Assembly: GCA_959603585.1 (NCBI GenBank) | Contig: CAUGYD010000002.1 | Coordinates: forward strand, 62,001-126,000 | DNA from: Scatosoma sp900555925 | Lineage (GTDB): Bacteria; Bacillota; Clostridia; Christensenellales; Borkfalkiaceae | DNA length: 64,000 nucleotides | Direction: 5' to 3' | Shown here: positions 18,185 to 27,463 of the stretch, piece by piece | Numbering within the stretch: the stretch's first letter is position 1 | How the letters are laid out: every line of letters starts with the position of its first letter | Translations under genes and position numbers: made by a program | Notes under the pieces: generated by a model | Seen by the model: the letters and a program-made list of their open reading frames with translations, nothing else | Databases searched by the model: none | What the model was told of the DNA's origin: nothing

Positions 18185-18227
18185 TTTTACTATGCGTGAC
18201 ATAATAGTTATGTCACGCATAGTAAAA
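18185..18227. repeat. Perfect palindrome, copy 1 of the ACTATG...CATAGT family
   Basis: Arms of 20 bp (TTTTACTATGCGTGACATAA at 18185-18204 and its exact complement at 18208-18227) around TAG. It shares the outer ACTATG/CATAGT and inner GACATAA/TTATGTC blocks with copies at 24449-24481 and 60039-60077. Located between convergent genes. Confidence 0.8.
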
Positions 18228-18230
18228 AAT

Positions 18231-18261
18231 AAAAACGACCGAATTTTCGGTCGTTTAATTT
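18231..18261. terminator. Bidirectional terminator between the deacetylase and purB
   Basis: AACGACCGAA pairs with TTCGGTCGTT, preceded by A5 and followed by TTAATTTT, serving both convergent genes. Confidence 0.75.
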
Positions 18262-18343
18262 TGTTCGGCGTTCAGCTCTGTTATAAAAACAAATCGAATT
18301 TCTCGAAAGATAAAAATCGGGCGGAAAATCGAATCTACGGGGG

Positions 18344-19780
18344 TTATATACGGACATCGCCCTTTTCGCCGAGCAGCGAGGCATTAGACGAAAGAATCGG
18401 GTCTATTTCTTTTTTGATAAATTCGACCGTTTGAGAAGGTGCACGCCCGATAAATTTTTTGGCGTCGAGAATTTCGTCCATTCGATTCCAAACCGGCTTG
18501 AACATTTCGTCTTGCAGAATGAGTTCGATGAGATTATTTTCTTTTCCTTCCATTTTTACGTTTTTACCGGCTTCCATGGAGAGGACGCGTATTCTTTCGT
18601 GTAATTCCTGACGGTTTCCGCCCGCCTTGACGCATTCCATCATGATGTTTTCCGTAGCCATGAAAGGCAATTCCGCTTTGATATGTTTTTCGATAACCTT
18701 ATCGTAAACCACGAGATTTTCCGCGACGTTCATGTAGATATTGAGAATCGCATCCACGGAAAGGAACGCCTGTGCGTTCACGATACGGCGATTGGCCGAA
18801 TCGTCGAGAGTCCTTTCAAACCATTGCGTAGAAGAAGTGATCGCGCTGTTCAGAGGAAGAGATACCACATATCTTGCGAGAGAACCGATTCTTTCGCAGC
18901 GCATAGGATTTCTCTTATAAGCCATGGCGGAAGAACCTATCTGATTTTTTTCGAAGGGCTCTTCGATTTCCTTCATATTCTGCAAAATACGGATATCGTT
19001 TGAAAATTTATAAGCGCTTTGAGCTATCTGGGAAAGAACGCACAACACGTTATAATCGAATTTCCTGGGATAGGTCTGCCCGGTTACGCCGTAAACCTTT
19101 TCATACCCCATCTTTTCGACGACTTTCTTTTCGAGAAGCCGCACTTTTTCTTCGTCTCCGTCAAAGAGTTCCAAAAAGCTCGCCTGAGTTCCCGTGGTTC
19201 CCTTTACGCCGCGAAGTTTTACGTGCGCTTTCAGATTCATGAGATTTTCATAATCCATTTCCAGGTCTTGGAGCCAAAGCGTTGCCCGTTTGCCGACCGT
19301 CGTCAGCTGAGCGGGTTGGAGGTGCGTAAAGCCGAGCGTCGGCAAATCTTTATATTTTAGGGCAAAATTTTTTAATTTGTCCATTACGTTGACGAGCTTT
19401 TTTTGGATAATGTTCAGCGCATCGTCAATCATGATGATTTCCGAATTGCAATTGACAAAACAGCTCGTTGCGCCGAGATGAATAATGGGCATCGCGCTCT
19501 TGGCCTGCGCTCCGTATGCCTTTACGTGCGCCATAACGTCATGGCGCACCTCTCTTTCATAACGTTCGGCAGCCTCGTAATCGATGTCGTCGGCATATTT
19601 TTTCAATTCGGCGACTTGTTCGGGCGTAATATTCAGCCCGAGTTCCATTTCCGATTCAGCCAACGCAATCCAAAGTTTTCTCCAAAGTTTGAACCGCTTT
19701 TCATCGGAAAACGCATGTTGCATTTCCTTGCTTGCATATCTCGTACAAAGAGGATTTTGGTAAATAGAATAATCCGTCAT
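18344..19780 (-). CDS. purB: Adenylosuccinate lyase
   Basis: 478 residues from the ATG at 19778-19780 (GGGAG upstream). Catalyses fumarate release from adenylosuccinate and SAICAR in purine synthesis. The fumarase/aspartase signature GSSAMAYKRNPMRCER is present, as are the His-containing blocks RHDVMAHV and TSCFVNCNSEI, and GFTHLQPAQ. Family-typical length and a homotetramer is expected. No other purine gene is nearby; it is followed by the shared terminator. High confidence. Confidence 0.95.
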   Translation of the reverse strand: MTDYSIYQNPLCTRYASKEMQHAFSDEKRFKLWRKLWIALAESEMELGLNITPEQVAELKKYADDIDYEAAERYEREVRHDVMAHVKAYGAQAKSAMPIIHLGATSCFVNCNSEIIMIDDALNIIQKKLVNVMDKLKNFALKYKDLPTLGFTHLQPAQLTTVGKRATLWLQDLEMDYENLMNLKAHVKLRGVKGTTGTQASFLELFDGDEEKVRLLEKKVVEKMGYEKVYGVTGQTYPRKFDYNVLCVLSQIAQSAYKFSNDIRILQNMKEIEEPFEKNQIGSSAMAYKRNPMRCERIGSLARYVVSLPLNSAITSSTQWFERTLDDSANRRIVNAQAFLSVDAILNIYMNVAENLVVYDKVIEKHIKAELPFMATENIMMECVKAGGNRQELHERIRVLSMEAGKNVKMEGKENNLIELILQDEMFKPVWNRMDEILDAKKFIGRAPSQTVEFIKKEIDPILSSNASLLGEKGDVRI

Positions 19781-19874
19781 GGTTTCTCCCGTAATTTTCA
19801 TTCTACAATTCTATATCGAAATTGCTTTTCACGCTATAATAAGGTATGGTCTGGAATTCGAAAGTTCTTCCAAA

Positions 19875-20393
19875 TTACACTTTTTCGGGTTGAGGATATT
19901 CTACCCCGAAAGTTTCCGCTGTCACGCTTTTTATTTTCTGCTCTTCAAAGGGACGGTCGCTCCAATCCGTTTTCACCGAAGCAATTTTATCTACCGTCTC
20001 CATTCCTTCGATCACTTTTCCGAATGCCGCATACTCTCCGTCGAGATAATCCGCGTCGGCGTGCATGACAAAAAACTGCGATCCAGCCGAATCGGGCATC
20101 TGAGCCCGCGCCATCGACAAAACGCCGCGCTTATGAGAAATATCGTTTGTCTTAAAACCGTTATGGGAAAATTCGCCCTTGATATGATAACCCGGCCCGC
20201 CGGTTCCCGTTCCTTTGGGATCTCCGCCCTGAATCATAAAGCCCGAAATAACACGATGAAAAATCAGTCCGTCGTAAAATCCTTTCTTCGCAAGGGAAAG
20301 AAAATTATTGACCGTATTCGGCGCTTTTTCCGGATATAATTCCGCTTTGAATACTTTGCCGTTCTGCATTGTAAATGTTACGATGGGATTCAT
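19875..20393 (-). CDS. Cyclophilin-type peptidyl-prolyl cis-trans isomerase
   Basis: 172 residues, cytoplasmic (no signal). Cyclophilin marks: FHRVISGFMIQGGDP with the catalytic Arg, then GVLSMARAQMPDSAGSQFF and FGKVIEGMETVD. Speeds proline isomerisation during folding. Good SD (AAGGAG). It lies 27 nt after the deaminase gene and ahead of purB, so it may be co-transcribed with the deaminase. Confidence 0.92.
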   Translation of the reverse strand: MNPIVTFTMQNGKVFKAELYPEKAPNTVNNFLSLAKKGFYDGLIFHRVISGFMIQGGDPKGTGTGGPGYHIKGEFSHNGFKTNDISHKRGVLSMARAQMPDSAGSQFFVMHADADYLDGEYAAFGKVIEGMETVDKIASVKTDWSDRPFEEQKIKSVTAETFGVEYPQPEKV

Positions 20394-20420
20394 ACAGTTC
20401 TCCTTTTTGTCTCTTCCGTT

Positions 20421-20894
20421 TTATTTCTTCTCGTCGCTTACGAGATATTTTTCTACTTTGACTCCCGCTTCTTCAAAAAGTTTCAAGGAAAAATCGTCGG
20501 GATATCCGTCCTTATATACCACTCGCGAAATTCCCGCGTTGATAATCATTTTCGCGCAGATCACACAAGGCTGATGCGTACAATACAACGTCGCTCCGTT
20601 GACGTTGATTCCGTATTTTGCGGCTTGAATAATAGCGTTCTGCTCCGCATGAACGGCAAAACAGATTTCCTGTTTTGTTCCGCTGGGAATATTCAGTTTC
20701 CGCCTGAGGCACTCGCCTTTTTCTTCACAGCTTTTTACCCCCGCAGGCGCACCGTTATACCCGGTCGTCATCACTCTTTTATCTTTGACGATAATCGCGC
20801 CGACATGACGGTTTTCCTGAAAACAACTGGACCAACCGGCAACCGTCTCCGTCAGTTCCATAAAACGCCTGTCCCATTTATCCGCCTTTTCCAT
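20421..20894 (-). CDS. dCMP deaminase-type (ComEB-like) cytidine/deoxycytidylate deaminase
   Basis: 157 residues from the ATG at 20892-20894; AAAGGAGAGG lies upstream and the 17 in-frame codons before it are not needed. Zinc-deaminase motifs: HAEQNAI (His ligand and catalytic Glu) and PCVICAK (two Cys ligands). GYNGAP and the Cys pair CEEKGEC near residue 60 are typical of dCMP deaminases, which feed dUMP to thymidylate synthesis. Assigned by motif; substrate inferred. Confidence 0.88.
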   Translation of the reverse strand: MEKADKWDRRFMELTETVAGWSSCFQENRHVGAIIVKDKRVMTTGYNGAPAGVKSCEEKGECLRRKLNIPSGTKQEICFAVHAEQNAIIQAAKYGINVNGATLYCTHQPCVICAKMIINAGISRVVYKDGYPDDFSLKLFEEAGVKVEKYLVSDEKK

Positions 20895-21027
20895 AAAAAC
20901 GGCCTCTCCTTTCGTAAGTTTCGTATATTGTAGCATATTTTTCAAAAAATTGCAATTCTTTATCCGAAAAAATCTCCCTCCGAAACCTATAAAGGAAAAT
21001 TTTTCATAGAATATTTATTTTTTCTGT

Positions 21028-21055
21028 TTGAGTCCCCGCCCGAAGTGTTTATAAT
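21028..21055 (+). promoter_or_regulatory. Promoter of groES-groEL
   Basis: TTGAGT (21028-21033), 16-nt spacer, TATAAT (21050-21055). No CIRCE inverted repeat (TTAGCACTC...GAGTGCTAA) is visible between here and groES, so HrcA control is not supported. Confidence 0.7.
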
Positions 21056-21120
21056 AATAGCGGTAAAAAAATTACAGCCCTATTAAAAGCGGGCTAAAAA
21101 CATTCGGAGGCTTAATCGTT

Positions 21121-21408
21121 ATGAATATCAAACCTTTATTCGACAAAGTTGTCGTCGAAAGCGTAAACGTCGAAGAAAAGACGAAAAGCGGATTCTTTCT
21201 TCCCTCTTCCGCTCAGGAAAAACCTCAGACCTGCGTGGTCGTGGCCGTCGGCCCCGGCGGAATTATCGACGGGAAAGAAATTCAGATGCAGGTAAAGGTC
21301 GGTGACAAGGTACTGTGCTCCAAATATGCGGGCTCGGAATTCAAGGTTGACGGCAAGGAATTTACAATCATTAAACAAAGCGACATTCTCGCCGTCGTCG
21401 AAGACTGA
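21121..21408 (+). CDS. groES: Co-chaperonin GroES
   Basis: 95 residues. MNIKPLFDKVVVE and the mobile-loop region EEKTKSGFFLP are standard; VGDKVLCSKYAGSEFKVDGKEF forms the barrel. Caps GroEL as a heptamer during folding in the cytoplasm. SD GGAGG. Stop is 50 nt before groEL; one operon. Confidence 0.96.
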   Translation: MNIKPLFDKVVVESVNVEEKTKSGFFLPSSAQEKPQTCVVVAVGPGGIIDGKEIQMQVKVGDKVLCSKYAGSEFKVDGKEFTIIKQSDILAVVED

Positions 21409-21458
21409 TTTTAATAAACGAAAATATCGGATTATAAGTTATAAGGAGATAAATTATC

Positions 21459-23087
21459 ATGGCTAAACAGATTAAATATGGAGACGATGCAAGAAAAGCA
21501 CTCGAAACGGGCGTAAACGTCCTCGCTGATACCGTTAAAATTACACTCGGCCCCAAAGGCAGAAACGTCGTACTCGACAAAAAGTTCGGCGCTCCCCTCA
21601 TCACCAACGACGGCGTGACGATCGCTAAGGAAATCGAGCTTCATGATCCGTTTGAAAATATGGGCGCGCAGCTTGTAAAAGAAGTTTCCACAAAGACGAA
21701 CGACGTCGCGGGTGACGGCACCACTACCGCCGTAGTTCTCGCTCAGGCTATCGTCAGAGAAGGATTGAAAAATCTCGCCGCGGGAGCAAATCCCATCATC
21801 CTCAAAAAGGGCATCGAAAAAGCGGTCGATGCTACCGTCGAACACTTGAAGGGCATCTCTAAATCCGTTGAGAGCCAGAAGGCAATCGAGCAGGTAGCTT
21901 CGATTTCCGCAAGCGATAAAGAAGTCGGCGCGTTGATTGCAAAGGCGATGGAAATTGTAGGAAAAGACGGGGTCATTACCGTCGAAGAAGGAAAATCCAT
22001 GAATACTGAACTCAATACCGTCGAAGGTATGCAGTTCGACCGCGGTTACGCTTCCGCTTATATGGTTACAAATACCGACAAAATGGAAGCCGTTCTCGAC
22101 AATCCCTACATCCTTATCACCGATAAAAAGATTTCTAATTTACAGGAAATCCTTCCCGTCATCGAACCCCTCGCGCAGCAGGGCGCAAGGCTCCTCATCA
22201 TCGCGGAAGATGTGGAAGGCGACGCTTTGGCGGCTCTCATCGTCAATAAGCTGAAAGGCGTGTTCAATTCCGTAGCGGTTAAAGCGCCCGGCTTCGGCGA
22301 CAGAAGAAAAGAAATGCTCCAGGATATTGCCGTACTGACCGGCGGTCAGGTCATCTCCTCCGATCTCGGTATCGAATTCAAAGACGTCACGACCGATATG
22401 CTTGGCAGAGCCGCAACCGTTAAGGTAGACAAAGAAAACACCACCATCATCAACGGCGCCGGAACCGCGGAAGACATTAAAGCGAGAGTCGCTTCCATCA
22501 AGGCGCAGATCGCGGAAACAAAATCCGATTACGACAGAGAAAAATTACAGGAAAGACTTGCGAAGCTCGCGGGCGGCGTAGCCGTCATCAGCGTAGGCGC
22601 GGCAACGGAAGTCGAAATGAAAGAAAAGAAACTTCGCATCGACGATGCCCTCGCCGCTACCAGAGCGGCTGTCGAAGAAGGCTATGTCGCCGGCGGCGGA
22701 AGTGCTCTTCTTTCGGCGGTTCCCACCGTCAAAAAGCTCGTGGCTACTTTGGAAGGCGACGAAAAAACCGGTGCAGCCATTATCCTGAAAGCACTTGAAG
22801 AACCTATCAGACAAATCGCCAAGAATGCGGGACTCGACGGTTCCGTCATCGTAGACAAAGTTTTGGCTTCGAGAAAACCCAATTTCGGTTACGACGCTCT
22901 CAACAACAAGTATTGCGATATGGTAGAAAGCGGTATTCTCGATCCCACCAAGGTCACTCGTTCCGTTTTACAGAACGCGGCGTCCGTAGCGTCTACTCTC
23001 CTTACGACGGAAAGCATCGTAACGGATATTCCTACTCCCCCCGCTCCCGCGGCTCCCGCAGGCGGCGATATGGGCGGCATGTATTGA
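21459..23087 (+). CDS. groEL: Chaperonin GroEL (Hsp60)
   Basis: 542 residues with AKQIKYGDDARKALETGVN at the N-terminus, the nucleotide loop DGTTTAVVLAQA, and the Gly/Met-rich tail GGDMGGMY. Family length. Forms the ATP-driven folding chamber with GroES. AAGGAG SD. Codon use is strongly biased (many GTC/ATC/CTC), as for a highly expressed gene. Confidence 0.97.
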   Translation: MAKQIKYGDDARKALETGVNVLADTVKITLGPKGRNVVLDKKFGAPLITNDGVTIAKEIELHDPFENMGAQLVKEVSTKTNDVAGDGTTTAVVLAQAIVREGLKNLAAGANPIILKKGIEKAVDATVEHLKGISKSVESQKAIEQVASISASDKEVGALIAKAMEIVGKDGVITVEEGKSMNTELNTVEGMQFDRGYASAYMVTNTDKMEAVLDNPYILITDKKISNLQEILPVIEPLAQQGARLLIIAEDVEGDALAALIVNKLKGVFNSVAVKAPGFGDRRKEMLQDIAVLTGGQVISSDLGIEFKDVTTDMLGRAATVKVDKENTTIINGAGTAEDIKARVASIKAQIAETKSDYDREKLQERLAKLAGGVAVISVGAATEVEMKEKKLRIDDALAATRAAVEEGYVAGGGSALLSAVPTVKKLVATLEGDEKTGAAIILKALEEPIRQIAKNAGLDGSVIVDKVLASRKPNFGYDALNNKYCDMVESGILDPTKVTRSVLQNAASVASTLLTTESIVTDIPTPPAPAAPAGGDMGGMY

Positions 23088-23136
23088 TAAGCGGCAGCCT
23101 TTATCCCTTATCTATAAAACGTTTTCATTAGAGACA

Positions 23137-23167
23137 AAAAAAGCGGTTCCTTTGGGAACCGCTTTTT
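23137..23167 (+). terminator. Terminator of groES-groEL
   Basis: AAGCGGTTCC-TTTG-GGAACCGCTT followed by TTTCTT, preceded by an A-run, so it may also serve the minus-strand gene ending at 23206. Confidence 0.85.
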
Positions 23168-23205
23168 CTTCTATATCCGTTGCCGTCATTTTCATTCCGA
23201 CGCCT

Positions 23206-24432
23206 TCACAGAAGTTTTTCCAGCATTTTCTTCAACGCGTATTTACAGTGCTCATAGGTGAGCCCGCCTTGAAAATAAGCCGTATAAGGCTCTTTTACGG
23301 GCGCATCGGCGGAAAGCTCTATCGAAGCCCCTTCGACGAAACAGCCTGCCGCCATAATCACTTTGCTGTCATATCCCGGCATATCCCAAGGTTCGAGAGT
23401 AACAAAACTGTCGACGGGAGACGCTTCCTGCACCGACTGAATGAAGTCGCAGAGCTGTTTGGCCGTATCGAACCGAATCGCCCGTGTAATATCGGAAGGA
23501 ATTTTATCGAGTTTGGGAAAATTCTCATATCCCAGCCGTTCCATACATTTCCCGATCAGAAATCCTCCTTTAATCGCTTGATTTACCGTATGTGGCGCCA
23601 TAAAGAGTCCTTGATAGAAGAGCCTGTAACCGTAAGCATACGAGCCGACTTCATTGCCGATAGACGGCGCCGTAAGGCGGCGGCCGATCATTTCGATATA
23701 TTCTCTTTTTCCTACAATATATCCTCCCGTCGGAGCCAATCCACCGCCGGGATTTTTTATGAGCGACCCCACCGCAATATTCGCGCCGACTTCGCAAGGT
23801 TCTTTCTTTTCCACGAATTCCCCGTAACAATTATCGACGAAAATACAGCCCGCAAAACCCAGAGAACGCACATAAGAACAAATTTCCCCGATTTCCTCTA
23901 CCGTAAAGGCATCGCGAAGTTCATAACCGCGGGAACGCTGAATATAAATCATTTTCAGGCTCCCCCCCAACCTTTTTATATCCTCCGCGATTTTCTGTTT
24001 GTCAAACTTTCCCGTTTCCGTCAAATCCGTCTTTTCGAAAGAAATTCCGAAATCTTTCAAAGATCCGTTTCCTTCTCCGAAAAATACGCCGCGAATGGTA
24101 TCGTAAGGCATTCCCGAGACCGCGAGCACACTGTCGCCCGGCCGCAAAACGCCGAATAAAGCCACCGTAAGAGCGTGCGTACCCGAAAGCATCGCGGGAG
24201 AGACGATCCCCGCTTCCGCTCCGAAACAATCGGCAAAGACATCGCCGAGGACGAATCTTCCTTCGTCTCCGTAACCGTAGCCCGTAGACGGATTGAAATG
24301 CCGAAGCGCCACGCGATTTTTCTGAAACGCTTTCAGTACCTTTTCCTGATTATATTCGCTGACTTCGTCCGCTCTTTCAAATTGTTCTTTCAGTTCCTTT
24401 TCACTATCTTTTATCAGTTCTTCCGCAGTCAT
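23206..24432 (-). CDS. Methionine gamma-lyase family PLP enzyme (YnbB-like, 'aluminium resistance' family)
   Basis: 408 residues. PLP-fold type I features: substrate/PLP loop near SGTHALTVALFG, IFVDNCYGEF with the PLP-N1 Asp, and GSLIKNPGGGLAPTGGY with the Schiff-base Lys. Homologues (YnbB in Bacillus) sit beside miaA as here. The true reaction in cells is uncertain; database names include Met gamma-lyase and aluminium resistance protein. Starts with ATG; separated from miaA by a palindrome of the ACTATG family. Confidence 0.85.
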   Translation of the reverse strand: MTAEELIKDSEKELKEQFERADEVSEYNQEKVLKAFQKNRVALRHFNPSTGYGYGDEGRFVLGDVFADCFGAEAGIVSPAMLSGTHALTVALFGVLRPGDSVLAVSGMPYDTIRGVFFGEGNGSLKDFGISFEKTDLTETGKFDKQKIAEDIKRLGGSLKMIYIQRSRGYELRDAFTVEEIGEICSYVRSLGFAGCIFVDNCYGEFVEKKEPCEVGANIAVGSLIKNPGGGLAPTGGYIVGKREYIEMIGRRLTAPSIGNEVGSYAYGYRLFYQGLFMAPHTVNQAIKGGFLIGKCMERLGYENFPKLDKIPSDITRAIRFDTAKQLCDFIQSVQEASPVDSFVTLEPWDMPGYDSKVIMAAGCFVEGASIELSADAPVKEPYTAYFQGGLTYEHCKYALKKMLEKLL

Positions 24433-24448
24433 TTCAGTCTCCTAACCT

Positions 24449-24481
24449 CTATGTCTGACATAATATATATGCCAGACATAG
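24449..24481. repeat. Palindrome, copy 2 of the ACTATG...CATAGT family
   Basis: CTATGTCTGACATA (24449-24462) and TATGCCAGACATAG (24468-24481) pair with one mismatch around ATATA. Its end touches the miaA stop codon (24482-24484). Confidence 0.75.
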
Positions 24482-25378
24482 TTATAATAATTTTAAAACT
24501 TCTTCCGCCGTAGCCCTTTCGGGCGGCAGAAAAATATGATTCTGCATGCGCTTAAAGAAAGTAATCTGTCTTTTGGCATAATTGCGAGTATTCTTTTTTA
24601 CGAGCTCCCGAATGTCTTCTTCCGGCAATCCTTGTTTTATTCCTTCGGCCACTTCTTTATATCCTATCCCCTGCATACATTGAGATTTCGGAGAAATTCC
24701 GCGGGATAAAAGAGACCGCACCTCATCTGTAAGGCCCGAGGAAAACATTTTATCGACGCGGGAATCGATACGATTATATAAAATTTCGCGGGGATAATCG
24801 ATGGAAACGCTGACAAAATCAAAACGCGGAACAGGTCTGTCCTGCTGCTCGGATTTTTTCTTTCCCGTGATATCGAAAATTTCCAGCGCCCGAATGACTC
24901 TCTTGGTATCGTTCGGGTGAAGAATTTCGGCACTTTCCGGGTCCTTTTCTCTCAATAAATTATGGAGATAGTCTTTTCCGTTTTCGAACAGGATTTGTTC
25001 ATATTTTTTTCTTATCCGTTCGTCGGCACCCGCGTTGCCAAACTGACTTTTATATAACAGCGCCCGAATATAGAATCCCGTGCCGCCGCAGACGATCGGC
25101 GTTTTTTTAAGGGACAGAAGTTTCTCTGTTACGGGAAGCGCCGACTTTTCATAATCGCTGACGGAAAAATTTTCGGAAGGCTCGACCACATCTATGAGAT
25201 GATGCGGAACGCCCCTTTTTTCCTCTTCCGTAGGTTTGGCGGTACCGATATTCAAATCTCTATATACGAGCATGGAATCGGCGGAAATAATTTCACTGTG
25301 CAAAGCCAAAGCACAATTTACGGCGAACTCTGTTTTTCCCGATGCCGTCGGGCCGCAGATGACGAGAATTTTGGGCAT
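24482..25378 (-). CDS. miaA: tRNA dimethylallyltransferase MiaA
   Basis: 298 residues from the ATG at 25376-25378, which shares its A with the mutL TGA (TGATG), so translation is coupled. P-loop GPTASGKTEFAV, then DSMLVYRDLNIGTAKP, PHHLIDV and GGTGFYIRALL are MiaA motifs. It adds a dimethylallyl group to A37 of tRNAs reading UNN codons; MiaB (30083-31420, same operon) then methylthiolates it. Very high confidence. Confidence 0.96.
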   Translation of the reverse strand: MPKILVICGPTASGKTEFAVNCALALHSEIISADSMLVYRDLNIGTAKPTEEEKRGVPHHLIDVVEPSENFSVSDYEKSALPVTEKLLSLKKTPIVCGGTGFYIRALLYKSQFGNAGADERIRKKYEQILFENGKDYLHNLLREKDPESAEILHPNDTKRVIRALEIFDITGKKKSEQQDRPVPRFDFVSVSIDYPREILYNRIDSRVDKMFSSGLTDEVRSLLSRGISPKSQCMQGIGYKEVAEGIKQGLPEEDIRELVKKNTRNYAKRQITFFKRMQNHIFLPPERATAEEVLKLL

Positions 25379-27462
25379 CAGACGATCCTCTTGAACATCT
25401 TTTCGAGTTCCGTTTTTGTCATCTTTACGACTACGGGACGGCCATGAGGACATTTCAACCCCATATTTCCGTCCATGAGAGCGAAAAGTTTATCGATTTC
25501 CTCGCGAGTCAGGTCCATTCCGCCTTTTACGGCGGCTTTACAGGCCGCCGTCGCCAATTTATCCTTCAATATATTTTCGAGTTTTATCGCGCGATAACCG
25601 CTCACGTCGCCCAAAATATCGTTGAAAAAAGACGCCAGATCGATATTCTGTAAATCCAAAGGAACAGCGGAAATTTTGAAAGAATTATTTCCGAATTCGT
25701 CTATCTCAAATCCCATTTCCCGGATATTCTCCATATTTTCTCGGATGAATGCGCTCTCGGAGGCGTTCAGATCGAGCATATACGGCAAAAGCATGGGCTG
25801 CTGCAAAACCTTCCGATTCTTCATTTGCTCTTTCAGGCGGTCAAAAATCAAACGTTCGTGCGCGGCATGCTGGTCGATAATATACGCCGTATCGCCCTTT
25901 TCGTACAAAAGATAAGTGTTGAATAACTTTCCTGCATATACACACGTAGCAACGTCGATTTTACTTTGTTTCGCTTTTGTATCCAAGTCGGCCAAGAAGC
26001 GTTTATTCTCTTCAAAAACGTCCTTTTTTGCTCCAAGCCTGTCGAGAGCGGAATCGTTCACTTCCAAAATATTTTCTTCAAACGGCAAATCGGAATAAGC
26101 CTCCGTTTTGTCTGTTTCGTTTGCCTTTTTAATATTCTTTTCATCAAAGGGAAGTTCTATCTTCGCTTTTTGAGCAAGGCGCTCCTCGGTAAAACGAGGT
26201 GCTGCTGTTTCTATTTCCCTTTTCGCCTCTTCATAGGTGAACGACGCAAAACCTTTTGCCTGATCGTTTTTTGCGGGTTCAGAAGATTTTGAACCGATGC
26301 CGCCCGAAATCGGGGAAGGCGAATTTCTGAAAGCGGAAAAATTTTTCGCTCCGCCATTTTCGGAGAGCTTCGTTTTTTCAGAAGATGAATCGATTTTCTT
26401 TGCTTCCTCTATGTTCGAGGAAGAGGTCGATTCGGAACGAGAAAGCGATTTTTCCGGAACGAGATATTCCAATGCTTTGGAGTTTCCGTCCAAAACGGAA
26501 GAAATCACCGAGTAAATACATCCATAAATAATCTGGTTATCCGCAAACCGTACGTCTGCCTTATTCGGGTGAACGTTGACGTCCACGATCTCTGTCGGCA
26601 CGTCGATATACAGCACGTAAAAAGGATATTGCCGTTTCATGAGATAACTCATGTACGCATTGGAAATCGCCGCGGAAATCGTCGTATTAACGATATGTCT
26701 TCCGTTGAGAAACACGCTTTGATACGTTTTGTTCGGCTTGGAGAAATTTTGATTCCCGATATAGCCTCGGATACGGATTCCGTGTTTTTCCGCGTCTATC
26801 TTATAACATTCTTTCAGCGTCGAAGCGCCGTAAACGCCGACGAGTGCCTCTTCTTCCCCGCCGCCGAAGGATTGGAGAACCTGTTTCCCGTTAACGAAAT
26901 AACGAAAGGAGATATTCGGACGATTCAAAATAAACCGAGAGACAAAATTGGTAATGTCGGTTTCCTCCGATTTATCCGATTTGAGAAATCCCAACCGCAC
27001 GGGCGTATTGAAAAAGAGCATCTCTACTCTGACGTCCGTCCCGTTTTCGCCCGCAGCTTCGGTAATCTCGCCGAGCTTCCCCCCGTCCGAAGATAACCGA
27101 TAACAGTTTTCCCCCGAGACTTTGGAAGTGATCGTCATTTTCGACACAGCGGCAATGGAAGCCACCGCTTCGCCGCGGAATCCGAGCGTCAGAATATGCT
27201 CCAAGTCGTCGGCTTTAGAAATTTTGCTCGTGGCATGGGGTAAAAAGGCCGCCTGTAAATCGTCGCGCGCGATTCCGCTTCCGTTATCCACGACGCGGAT
27301 AAGCTGTTTCCCGCCGTTTTCTACGTAAATTTCTATTTCCGTCGCTCCGGCGTCTATTGAATTTTCAACCAGCTCTTTTACGACCGAATAGGGTCTGTCC
27401 ACCACTTCTCCCGCGGCGATTCTGTTATAGACTTGGGCGGGTAAAATATTGATTTTCGACAT
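25378..27462 (-). CDS. mutL: DNA mismatch repair protein MutL
   Basis: 694 residues. N-terminal GHKL ATPase: NRIAAGEVVDRP, ENSIDAGAT, DNGSGI, GFRGEAVASI. A variable Ser/Glu-rich linker spans about 340-500. The C-terminal domain has DQHAAHERLIFDRL, the endonuclease metal motif, plus ACKAAVKGG and CPHGRP, so this is the nicking type found in bacteria without MutH. Starts 1 nt after the mutS stop and overlaps miaA; operon. Confidence 0.96.
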   Translation of the reverse strand: MSKINILPAQVYNRIAAGEVVDRPYSVVKELVENSIDAGATEIEIYVENGGKQLIRVVDNGSGIARDDLQAAFLPHATSKISKADDLEHILTLGFRGEAVASIAAVSKMTITSKVSGENCYRLSSDGGKLGEITEAAGENGTDVRVEMLFFNTPVRLGFLKSDKSEETDITNFVSRFILNRPNISFRYFVNGKQVLQSFGGGEEEALVGVYGASTLKECYKIDAEKHGIRIRGYIGNQNFSKPNKTYQSVFLNGRHIVNTTISAAISNAYMSYLMKRQYPFYVLYIDVPTEIVDVNVHPNKADVRFADNQIIYGCIYSVISSVLDGNSKALEYLVPEKSLSRSESTSSSNIEEAKKIDSSSEKTKLSENGGAKNFSAFRNSPSPISGGIGSKSSEPAKNDQAKGFASFTYEEAKREIETAAPRFTEERLAQKAKIELPFDEKNIKKANETDKTEAYSDLPFEENILEVNDSALDRLGAKKDVFEENKRFLADLDTKAKQSKIDVATCVYAGKLFNTYLLYEKGDTAYIIDQHAAHERLIFDRLKEQMKNRKVLQQPMLLPYMLDLNASESAFIRENMENIREMGFEIDEFGNNSFKISAVPLDLQNIDLASFFNDILGDVSGYRAIKLENILKDKLATAACKAAVKGGMDLTREEIDKLFALMDGNMGLKCPHGRPVVVKMTKTELEKMFKRIV

Positions 27463-27463
27463 A

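Noticed and set aside
21056..21120. CIRCE operator ahead of groES
   Set aside because: Sequence checked on both strands; no TTAGCACTC/GAGTGCTAA dyad.
23152..24159. 335-codon plus-strand ORF
   Set aside because: Antisense to the YnbB-like gene and begins in the groEL terminator.
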